From Cristatella mucedo (taxonomy: Eukaryota > Bryozoa > Phylactolaemata > Cristatellidae): 62,000 nt of DNA. Positions 22,901 through 34,900 of the stretch are shown here, piece after piece. The stretch covers positions 23,825,001-23,887,000 of the forward strand of contig WPIO01000001.1 of the NCBI GenBank assembly GCA_009760855.2. The letters are read 5' to 3'. Under the pieces are notes generated by a model. That model saw only the letters and a list, made by a program, of their open reading frames with translations. It searched no databases and was not told the origin of the DNA. The first letter of the stretch is position 1, and every line of letters starts with the position of its first letter. Both the position numbers and the translations under genes were made by a program.

Positions 22901-25900
22901 AAATATTCGATTGTACCAATTTTATAAGCATTTTGTTAACTGCCCTCTTAAGTCCAGAGAGCAAGAGGCCGCTATGTCTTGGGTTCTGCTTGCAGTCAAG
23001 AACTGCATGTCAAATACATGTGACTTCTGAGTGGAGCCAAAAGTTTTCTAATCTTTGCATGTGACTTCTGAGTAGAGCCAAAAGTTTTCAAATTTTTTGC
23101 AGATATTTGCTCAGACAGTTGTTTAGACAGCACATGCATTTTTACTAGTAAGATGTTTGCAGGTTGGCCGTATGACATAGGGGTTATTAGCCGCCAAATG
23201 CAGAGAGCAGCCACCGTTTGTTGTTTAGGTGGCAAGAATGACAGCATTGCCTTTTTATGCCTTATTTATTTGGTTGATGGCATTGAATATTTGGTTTAAG
23301 GTCCGTCGATTGTGATGGAGTGCTTAGGCCCAAGAGCCCATCTATGTGTAGATTGCACAGTGTAACAAGCTTTTTTAACACTGAAATCGAGTATCTTAAG
23401 AATTCAACTGCATTCCTATGGCTTACATACTTTTTATTTTTTTGTTTCACCTCTCCCTAAAGGTTGCTTAGTTGGTGAAACTGTCTCAGTACTGGACATA
23501 TCTCAAGCTCTGCCTTATATTTGGTCGTAGTAGAATATTTCCGATGCATAAGAAACTCTCTTTGTCGAGGTTTACTGATTTAGCCTGGCTTCGTTGGTCA
23601 TATATAGTTGTGATGAATTTACTGCCCGACATGGGAAGTTGGATACACTCTCACGACTGACAGAGAGTGACAATAGTCGATCAAACATGGGGGATTAGAG
23701 AATGTGCATCTACTGGTGGTAAAGTAACCAGTATAGCAGACTTCCGAGTGTTTATTAAGTTGACCAGTAGTATAAGTAGCATATTGCTGGCCGTTGTTGT
23801 AGCCCGATGCTTGAATTTGGTCCACTGTTGTCGAGAACACTAATTGTTCTCAGTGCAGCCAGCTAGCGGGACCAAGTTGTCAATTAAAAATATGTAGCTA
23901 AACCGTCCAAAGGATGTACAGAGCACTAAACACAGCAAAGGGATATTGTAGCTCCATAAAAAAACAGTATGGTTATCATCGGACGTTGAGCCGATAACCT
24001 CTACAAGTAGTGGTCCGAGTGACACTAACTTGCCCATTTCAAAAGAAAAATGCCTGCAAATACCAAATGCTGCAGAAAGCGTAGGTGATAGGTGGAGGGG
24101 ACCAACAATGGATAACATCACCAGGCTTGGCGAGAATGTGATAGCCCTGGACTAAGGTGCTTGGTCCTCACGAACGAGATCGTGGGTTCAATTAAGGCAG
24201 AGCACGATCAATTTTTGCCAACTGCAAGCGTCGTTGATAGCCATGAAGGCTGTTCTGCCACTATAGAAATAAAGGCTGTTAAATCGGTTAATAATATGGT
24301 ACATCCAATGCCATGAATCGTGAATAGTTCATGCAATTTCTTCTGCTGAAGCTTACTCTAAATCAAAGTGGTCGTACTAGAATGTATAGAGCCAAAGGAT
24401 GCTCCTCACTTTGCTCGATCAGCCAAATTCATGTGTGTGCTAGCAGTCAGATTCATTCAAATTCAGACTATTCTGTTGATCTGACTCCAGCACTCACCGA
24501 CAAGCAGCCATTTTTTGCTGCACCGAGTGGCAGAGCTACTGTAACTTTCCATCCATACTCGCTACTTAGTCCAATGTATATTGTGGCATTCATATATGGT
24601 TTTTGCGTGGCTTGAAAGTGACACTGACAGATCCTCGAAGTGACGTCAACCGGTTATTAAGGCAGTGAGCTAAACGTGGTCCGGTGCCAGAAAGGCTGAT
24701 TGCTGGTATCAGTACTTGGCCTGTATGGTGAGCTGCACACTGTTATCTGGTGAGCACACGGGTGGATGTGCTTCTGCTTTGGACGAGTGATCTCAATCAC
24801 TCACCAACACATGGGAAGATAGTGCCACTTGTGTATGGGTTTGTATCCTAAAAACAGTCGAAGCCAGAGTGATGACTAAGCGGTTTCGTTCTCCTTGCAT
24901 AATAGTCAGTCAGGGAGCCGATGGCCCTCTGGTGTTGTCTGGGCAGGAAGAAGAAGAAAAGAGAAAGAGCCCATCTGAAGCATGCGCCGAGATGGCTATC
25001 TCCGGAATGAAGCAGTGGCTGTGTGCACAGTCATTGTTCGTAAGATTTTGTCAGCGTATTTGACAAAGGCTGCCGTGATGCATGGTTGGGCAATCAGCCG
25101 GCTATAAAAAAAGGCTTACCAATGCTGCATTGTACGTACGGCCTCTGTGGCTCAAAGCCCTTGTCGGTCCGAGCAGTGGACCCCCTCCTCCGAATGGGAA
25201 GATCATCTTGACTTAGAACGGCAGGGGAGATATGTTGGGATTTTCAATTTTGCGACACAAGTCAAGTTCGCGTAGAGCAATTTATTAGCTGCATCCCGCT
25301 TTCCTTTAAAGACTGGTGTTGTCAGATGTTTATGCTTTCAAGTCCTGGAGTGTGAGAGTTCTGCTCTACATTTCTCCTGCTGCTAGTTGGGCACTTTCTC
25401 TCAAGCTGTCCTCTGACATTTCGGCTGTGCTACGTGCTCCTTAACTTTTCGCTAGTTCGGCTATGCTTCTCACCTTTTTTTCAATGCTGGCATGTTGAAT
25501 GTTGCTGGTGCCAAGGCTTCTCTCGACACCGATGAGATACCGTATGGCCTCTATTTGTTCTTTGCTTATCGAAATACTAGAGCTCACTGCCAGCGGACTC
25601 GCTTCGCTGAGTCATAGTAGAATTATAGTCTATGACACGTCACTCCCGGAAGTACTGGTCGCGATCTTCCCGTGTGCCGTAGGGAAGGATGGACGGATTT
25701 CTCGCTTTAATTAGTAGGGATAATGTCGTTAAATCTCCAGATTGGAAGGCTTCATTGCCACTATACAAGTTGCATTTTTGGTTGCACAATTCAGCGTTGT
25801 AGTGCAATCAATCGGTGTTGGTTGCAGAGTTGCATATTCCCGATGCCTGTAATGCAGCATATGCTTTCTACATGCTATATTGTTATCGTAAAGCATGGTT

Positions 25901-28900
25901 AATGTTTTTTGTCTAACTCGAGAAAGTGCTATTCTGCGATGCCTGGTTTTGCTTGACCATATTTGAGTATTGTGTGTATTTTTTCTGATCGTTATTTGGA
26001 TTTTATCCTGCATCGTGAATTAGAGTCAAGCTTATACTTGCAGTGCTTCAGTCAGCACACTGTTGAGCTCATTAGATCACTTTCCCAGTGGACAAGCTTA
26101 AGTTAGTTGGCTATTTCATGCGTTTTTGCTGTCAGTGCTTTCCTTGCGGACGTCGAAAGCTGCACGGAGGATCCTCTCAGTATGGCAAACTGTTTCCTCC
26201 GAAGAAGTGCCGAGTTTGAAGTTTACGCTGCTTACTGTACGAACTACCCACGGTATGTGTGTGCATTATGTGTTTGTTCCCTGTATGTCTATTCTCTCGG
26301 TCTGTCTGTCTCTCGCCTACTCTCCGACTTGCATAGCTTGCTGTAGGTTCATACTTCAACGCTTGAGCTTGAGCAGGAGGACATGATTCGACTTGCACGG
26401 TTGAGGGGGATCACCATGAGCTTTGAAAATGTTTTTGTTTGTACTGCCCCACAAAAATCTGCACGTTTTACTACCGGATGCTGTAATGGAGCAAACAAGT
26501 GTGTAAATTATCAGCACGGGCTTGCTGATGAGTTTATTCTCGATTCACCCTCTTGTTTTGACAAATTAGATTCGCTTTATGTGGCAATAGTTTCATACCA
26601 ACAGAACTTGTGAGGCAAGCAGGTTTTTGTTTAGCTAGTCATGTTATTGGAACTTGATGTTTACAGTAAGTTTAGGCTAATTGCGTGCTTCGTGCTGCAA
26701 TTGCAAAGAGTTTGATTGATTGCACGATCCAGCTGTCACACAATTGCCTTCCTAAATCTTTGTTGGTAAGGCTTGAAACGTGCTTGCTATCTATCTTACA
26801 GTGTTGACTGTCTTTAATATTTCTTCTTGTTAAGACAAAAAGTATCCCTTTGTAGATCTCAAGCCACATTGGCTTACGTCCTTGCCAGGCCTGCAGTGCA
26901 CGAAGCTTTTCGCCATCAACAAGATAGTCTTGGCCACAGTCTACCAATGTCTTCCTATTTGCACAAGCCTGTGCAGCGTGTCCTCAAGTACCCTCTGCTA
27001 CTTCAGGTGGGTCTTGTTCACGCGATGTTTGGCTGGTACCAGCAGCCCATCTGAAGTTTTCGGGAGGTAGCTTCTTCAGTTGCATCCTTTATGAACAGAG
27101 TTGAGAGTGGCTGAGCCGACCTTCGTCGTTCATAGAATTTGCTCAAGTACTACGACAGTCAAGGAGATGGTCGACATTGCATTGACGCTGCCTTGCGTGC
27201 GATCCGTGAGATGGCCAACCACATCAACGAGGCAAAGCGTGCCAGTGAGCATGCCGTCCAGGCTCAGCAGCTGCTTGGCACGTCACAGGATGCGAATGAT
27301 GCCAACGACTGCGGCGATCTCCTCATGATGGTATGCATTAATCGTGAATACTCATGTTGCTCTCCCTTTCTTTTTATAATGCCTGCCGTGATCGACCCGA
27401 GTGCTGTTTTTTCTTCTGCGCTCATGCTCTACACGCTGCACGAAAGTCAAGGCCCCAATCCTTGTGCATTTTGTCTTATTGCCTCAAGCTTGGTCTCTGA
27501 GTATATCATCGTGAACTGTATCGACAGTTTGGGCCTACACTTGCTTCATTTATTCAGCCTTGACCACAGCTGTGCAAGAGGCCAGAGCAAACGTGTGCAC
27601 TCTTGTGCTGTAGGGAGACTTCAAGCTTCACGGTGCTAAGAGCTACAGGCATTTGTTTTTATTCGAAAAAGCCGTGATACTTGCCAAAAGACGTGATGGA
27701 GATGGAGAAACTTCTTATCGCAAAACCCTTATCAAGGTCGGCACTTAGTTCTGCCATCAAGCCATGCAGATCTGCTTGAGTCCGTTAGCTTGCAACGTCT
27801 GTTTGCTTTTGCTGCTGTACATTTTGATTTATTGTGTGTTTGCTTTTTACTTTTACAGGGCTGCGATCTAATGCTTATCGAAAGTGTGCCAAAGGAGCCG
27901 CTTTGCTTTCACCTGATACACTACAGAACCCCGCGAAAGCTGTATGCTCTTCAGGTACGTTTGTCTAAAGGCATCTGCTTCCCGGGTGGGGGCGGAGGAG
28001 CCACCAAGCTTGCTTAGGCAGGCAGAGCACAGCAGTGGGAATTTGCTTTCCTGCACACAGCGCCGTCGCATCTTTTGTCATGCCCTGCAGCATTGATGCT
28101 ATCAATGCAGTGTCAGTGCTATCAATGCTGGATGGCTTTCCAAAGGACCTGTATCGTTGTCAAGGCTGCGATCTGTTCCCGGTGCTTAGCCAGTGGTCAT
28201 TGTGGGCTGCTTTGCAGGCCAAGTCGGTGGACGAGAAGCGTGCCTGGTGCATCGGTATCAAGCGGCTGATGATTGAAAGCCTGCCCGGCATCGTACCGGA
28301 TCGCTCCAAGCGCCTCCTTCTAGCCACCGGGCTCGAGCAAGGTGGCAACGGCGTTGGAGTCGGAGAAAGCGGTGACCTGCTCAGCCCCCTTTCCGACGGC
28401 GTTCCACCCATGTCATCGCTGGCTGCCGTGGCAGCCGCCGCCGCTGCCGCTGCTCCGCCCACAAAGCAAACGTGGCTCAAGTCTCCGAATCTGCTGCTGA
28501 GATCGAATGCTCGACACGTGCCGGACTACTTGGAGCGTAGACGTCGCAAGGGCCCTCAGTTCAGGTCCTATGTAGGTAGGCAGGATTTGTGAAGTGACGT
28601 GAGTGCTCTGCTGACACAGCTACGACTAGTCATCGAGATTCAAATACTTTCGGCTTACACACACACACACACTCTCTCTCTCTCTCTTTCTCTCTCTGCT
28701 TTGCTTCTTGCTTGGGCCTTAAGGTGGGGAATATCGGTGCCACTCACACTTCCTGTAATGATCTCGGTGGTTGCGATGATCATACACAATTTTTACCGTG
28801 TAAATGTAGTCCAGGAACCATACGTGAGTTATATGGTGTAAGGTGCACTGCAAGGAAGGCATGCACCAATCTGGGCTGACGTTCTTGATGGTCATCTCCT

Positions 28901-31900
28901 GCATAGCATAACGTAGTTTGTCGGAACTCAGCAGTTATCGTTCGGATGATGATGATAATAATAATGATGCATAAATATGGTAAAGTGCCCTCAGAGAACT
29001 CTATATCTCTCTAGGTGCTTAGCATTTGCTGTAAAGATGACACGATCGAATGGTTAGTAATAGCATGCTCAATAAACAACAAGAATAACATGGTTACAGG
29101 TGACATCCACAGGGTCGGCACGCAAGATTACATTTAATGCTGAAGGCTTGGGTTTAGCTAACAGTGCCAGCTCATATCCACACTGGACTGCTCACCTTTT
29201 GTTCCTTGCTTGATCTAAATGTCTGTCTTTAAGCCAGTTACCTTACCTCGAAGTTCATTTTCCAGTTTAAGAAAACTATCAGCCCATTAGAACCCACTCT
29301 TGCACAACACCTACTTATTCCTTATGACTTTGTGGAGTTACAGACAGAGATAAATTACATTACCCCCATACCCTCTGCTCTTTTGTGATGCATAGATTTA
29401 CTGTTGCCATGCACAATAACTATATCCTTGACCTCAGGTCTGGTCCCGTCATTCTTCAAGAAAGGTGTAGTTAGGCCACTCAATAAAAAGTATCCTTCCT
29501 TGTCAATTCAGATTGTGGTTAGAGCTGTGAGGGCCCATTCATGTCTTAACAACCGGATTACTCGTTCCTCCTTGTTTGCTGAGTCCTGTATGAGTAGTTT
29601 TGCTTGGTGCCCAGCTGTAACAATCTGGCCTCACGCAAGCACAATTACAATTAAAATCTGCTTTCAATCACATCTTGCCGTCTTCATATATGCGAATGGG
29701 ATCACCATATCAGTGCATCATTTTCGAAGTTTTTTGTGGGATTGTAGCATGTCATATATTATTCCGACAAACGTGATTCTTTGTATTATCAGGTCAGTCA
29801 GAGTTAGGTCGTGTTAATGAGTCTTTCTATGTGGCCCTTTAGCTGTGTGCTTTCGGAGATTATGTTTATTAACCAGAGACCCTTGTCGTCAGTCTGTGAT
29901 CTAATTTGCTGCAGCCTGTGGATGCGTCTTCTTTTTGCAAACGAATGTCTCCTTTTAGACCTTTCGAATTTCGTGCGAAAACACTTGGCCAGGAGATCGG
30001 ATGGTGCACTGTCAAATGGGTCCTATCACGAAAATGCTGGAAAGTTGACACCCGAGGGCGATATCAGCATCAGTGCTGCATCAGAGGATAGCCAGTGCAC
30101 GAAAGTAGTAAGTAGGCAATTGTAATCGTCTTTGCTTCACACGTTGTGGGTTTGGTTCGAGTTCCATACGCTTTCCTGATTTGCTTCAACAGTTGGTGAT
30201 CAGGCTTGGTTACTGCGTATCTGCTGCTCTTTGCCTGTATGGGAATTTTCTGCTTTTCAGAAGTCTCCGGCAGCGGCATCTGTCCTAGTGCAGTCGTCCA
30301 TGTCCCATAAATCGTTCTCAATGCCTGCACCCGGTTTCATTTTCAGGCACTTTCTCCCTCGGAGCATTCTCTGACCCGTTCGCTCTACCACTGGGGTAGC
30401 AGCAATGTGCTGGCTCGAAGTCGTAGCTTGGGCAGCCTGGACGTGGACATCTGTCGATCGGGCACAACATCTGGACGAAGCAAACTTGGGATTGGATTTA
30501 GCTACGATGACTGCTGCAGCCGGGCGAGCGCTCTTGCTCGCCTATTGGCCGAGAAGAGACCAGATGAGGCGCTTACCGAGCTTGCCACCACGGCTTGTGA
30601 TAGCCATCTGGATCGAAAGGTATGCAAGCCTTTCATTAGCAGGCAGCAAAAGCTAGAAACTCGATGCTTGCATTCTAGCTCAGATTAAAAGAAAGCCAGG
30701 TGCCTGTCATACGTGCTACCTGCCATCATGCCACCCACACCCAATGTGCTTCCATATTGGATGCCGGTACCCTGTGCCAGAATGTTAGCATTCAAACCTC
30801 TCTAGTGGTTAATGTAATGCAGAAATCCTGTGCTACCTTCTCTATATTGCTTTTGGATCGGACCAGTCCACACTTGTAAGGTTTAGTTGGGTAGAACTCT
30901 ACTATATATGCAATACGTCTGTCACTCGTGTGCCTTATGTGACATGAACTAGAAACTCAGAACATGCAGGTTAATGCTGATTGAAAACCAGTATCCGCAA
31001 AAAAGTGGGTCCTTTTCACAGTTATCTACGTGCAATGTGTGCTAGGGCCAATTCTGAGCTATCTCACTCCCCAGATATTAACAGCTCGACCGACAAGTCA
31101 GCCTTCTTTACTGAAAGAATTGCACACATTCGTACCCCAATAACGCCACGACTAAAGCAATTGCTGAGTCGCAACTGTTTTGTCTTCCCTTTGGAGATTT
31201 TCCTAGTTTTTTGCATGCGATGTGGTTACCTTAATAAAGTCTAGTAAAAGAGCTCGTCTCCTTCAGACCCTATACCACCCTCTTTGTGGTCTTCACTGAC
31301 AGACTAACTTTGCCCAGCCATAACTGAGATTTGTAATGCTTCTGTGGAAAAAGGGGCTGTACCTAAGTCTTTCAAATCGGTGATCGTTAGATCGATACTT
31401 AAAAAAGCCTGAATTAGATTCAAAGGTCCTAGCAAACTATTGCATAGTTTCAACTCGGCCTTTTTTCTCAAATATTCTTGAAAAAGTTGTCGCTAAGCAG
31501 CTTGTAGCACACATTGAAATAAAGAATTTTCAGAACATTTTTAGTCGGGATTCAAGTGACACCACTTCACTGAGACTTCTCTTATCCTGGTAATAAATGA
31601 CATCCTATGCAACAACGATGGCAGGAATGTCACCGCCCTAGCACTGCCGGATCTATCAGCTGCCTTAAACACTGTTGATCACGATATCCTACACGAACGA
31701 TTAAGAACAGCGATTGGTCTGGCAGATGAGCCACTGGCTTGGTTCCAATCAAACTTGTCCGCTCGTGTGTCCTATCGTCAATCCGTGTCGTTTGGGGATC
31801 ATGTTTCATCCACCAGACCGGTATTCTGTGTAGTTTCACTTGGGTCCTTCGTTGCTTTGCTGTTCTCCACTTATACTGAGCCTCTGGTAAAATTGATTCG

Positions 31901-34900
31901 GGCCTATGGAATCGGCTATCACTTTTATGCTGAGATACTCAGCTGTATTTTTTGTTTAAATCGTCGAAATATGCTGCAGTGAGTGATAAACTGAATGCTA
32001 GCCTTGCAGCCACTCGATCCTGGATATCGGCCAATTTTCTCTAACTAAACAACGATGAAATAGAACTGCAACTCGTAGGTCACCCCAAACATGTGGCTGG
32101 GCTAGAAGACTTTGCTCTTCTAATAGGTGGTGCTATTATGTGAAAGTCACTGTGTGTCCGAAATTTAGACTTCGTCTTTTAAAGCTGCCTGAATTTTAAA
32201 AGGTTTCATAAAGATCTGCCTCTGCTCCTAGCCATTATGTCCGATCCCGTGCCAAGATTAGGGACTGTCTACCATGGTGGCTCGCAAAAAATTCAACTAA
32301 AAATTCAACTCTCTTATTCTATTTCGGCTAGATTATTGCAATTCCATCTTGGCTGGGCTACCGAGCGGCCGGTGATGAATATGGCTGCAAGGCTGGTTAA
32401 CAAATCGCAGAGGTTCAACCGTGTGTCTCATTTGCTAAAGGATCTTCGATGGCTCCCGGTTGATCAACAGGTACAGAGTAAAGTTCTAATGCTGATCCAC
32501 AAGGCCTGCCACGGCTTTTGTCCTTTAGAGACTGCAGGACTCGCTTCTGCAATTCTTACCTAACGAGATCTACTCTCCTGCTGCCGACTATGGCACATCC
32601 ATCCCAGCCGTCCTGAGCTGCTCATACTTCCATACTACTCACTACCTCAACTGCTCTCCTGACTTAGCTATGCTTCTCACTTTCTCTTTGTTGTATGAGA
32701 TTAAGTATGTTGGCTACCGAATGCCTACCGAAACCTGCTTAGGCTTTGAATGTGCTATACAAACATCTCCTGCGTAACACAGTCTTTGCGGCTTTGTTGA
32801 GTTACGGTCGGCGAGATATTGATTTTGGCTTACCAGTGACCCTAATTTGATGTATTCACTTAAATAGATAGGATCCTTTTTTAAATGTATGGTAGAACTG
32901 TGCAACCGTCTCAGGACTTCTGCAGTTTCTGCAACCTACGAGGGTCACATTCTTCCTCTAAACCAGCTGCAGTGGTATCTCCTGCTTAAGCAAGTGATGC
33001 ACAACCGAGTTGATCAACTTCAAAGAAGGAGCTCTTAGAGATCTGTCGTAGCCTGTGAAGACCGTTCAAAGCAATGTTTAAATCCCAATGTGGCTCCATT
33101 GACTCAGGATCTGTTATAATAATAGCAGCTATATTATTATCTATATTAAAACATTTGTGTAGCATGCAAAGAAAACCAAATTACTAGAAATTTGGTGTGC
33201 ACTGGAAAGCTAGCAAGTCAGTTGGTTAGTCGACACTGGCTAGCTGGGAGGCACAATTGTATTGCAGTTTGGCATACAAAACACCATTCACATGGATGAA
33301 GCAAATTCAGTGAAGAACATGTGGTTTCAGCTTATTTTGTATGTGTCAAGCCATGGGGTGTCGTGAGTATTTTGGCAGTGAGTGCTAGGCTTTTGGGGCA
33401 TAAGGACTGACCGCTCGATCTCCAAAGGAGTCCAGCTCCTTACAGTGCTACTAGATGCCGTCAGCCGGGACACTTCTTTCTTGTGCAGAAAAAAGCTGTG
33501 GATAGAAGCACGGGCATTAGCAGGGTCATGCATAGAATTTAGGACCCATGTCTCTTTACTAATATTAGCTGATTTAACAGCCTCATTTTTAAAGTGGCAG
33601 AAGAGCCTTAACGGCTATCACCACCACTTGCTATTGGCAATAAAGGGTCTCCCACAGCAATATTCGAGCCCGCGATCTGGGTCATGAAGAGCGAGGTCTT
33701 TCGAGGTAGTACTCAACTGCTCTCTAACCTAGTCCTCCTGCATTACCTGCAGTATCCGTAGTCACACCACTGTTGTCCAGTCGGCCCGTGCTTCCACACT
33801 CGAGCCTGCTGCCAGTATAGCTTCACCGGGTCTTAGTGGCCATACTATTTGGTCTGATCAAGCATACTACTCTCCTACTGCCGACTAAGGCACATCTTTT
33901 CCAGCCGTCCTGAGCATCTCCTGCTACTTCTATGCTACTCACTACCTCAACTGCTCTCCTGACTCTGCTATGCTTCCCACTTTCTCTTTGTTGCTTGAGA
34001 TGAAGTCTGTTGGCTACCGAATGCGTACCGAGAGCCGCTTAGGCTGTGAGTGCGCTATACAAAACTCTCCTGCGTAACACCCACACAGTCTTTGTGGCTT
34101 TGTGAAGTTACAGACGGAGATACATTACATACTTTATTATTATTTCTCTATCGTCGTTCAAACGCATTCCTGAAAGCTTTTGCTTCTGCAAGTGTTCACG
34201 AGTCGAGTATCTTGCACAGGAAGCCCAGACAAAGCAAGAGAGGGTAAAAGGGGCGCATTTTCAGTTTTTACTCCCAAAGCCGCCTGGCACACTCTTCCTC
34301 AAGTATTGCAGTGAATTGCTCTAATTTAGCGGTCATCCGGCTGACTCTAACCTCGTCGGCTATGACTAAGTGGGCTAATGGAATGCATGTTTGGTGAGCC
34401 GTGATGGCACACTAGGTAAGGCGGTTGCTTTCACGACCTCGTTACCGAGGTCGTGGGTTCGATTCCTGCGGTGGGCGATTCTTTATCGCCACTGCAAGCG
34501 GTGGTGATAGCCGTAAAGGCTCTTCTGTCGCTATACAAAAAGAGGCTGTTTAATGTTCAATGTGTAATAAACCTTGAATAATACAAGCCGAGATTTTGAT
34601 GATGCCCTTGACGTGTTTGTTGTGACCGAGACCTATCTGATATTCGTAACTGCTCCCAAGTCAGTGCTCACCCAGTGATTCATGTGGCTATTTACACATC
34701 GTTTCCCCAACTTATTTCTCCACGACAGGTAAGACCAGAAAGTCTGTTTTCAAGGTCATATCCACGCTGGACCCCTCACCTTCTGTTCCTTGATTTACCC
34801 CAATGTCTGCCTTTATGCAAGTTACCTTACCGTGAAGTTCATCTTCCAGCCTAAGAAGACTATTAGCTCTCTAGAACCTTTTAGCTGGTTTGGTCCAGCG

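Larger units (their letters stand above)
21112..26135. other. 5-kb intron within the DH domain
   Basis: Holds an L2-like tail (22684-22770), a 41-bp tandem duplication (23017-23098) and a family-1 SINE (24130-24290). No exon is seen or required by phase. Confidence 0.75.
28576..29958. other. Intron with CA/CT repeat and LINE fragments
   Basis: Contains (CA)n(CT)n at 28657-28698, an L2-like tail in minus orientation (28948-29125) and a fragment of the second LINE family (29165-29500). Confidence 0.75.

Noticed and set aside
34393-34585. tRNA gene at the best SINE copy
   Set aside because: The A- and B-box-like parts are present, but the sequence recurs many times with a non-tRNA body and tail, so it is a tRNA-derived SINE.
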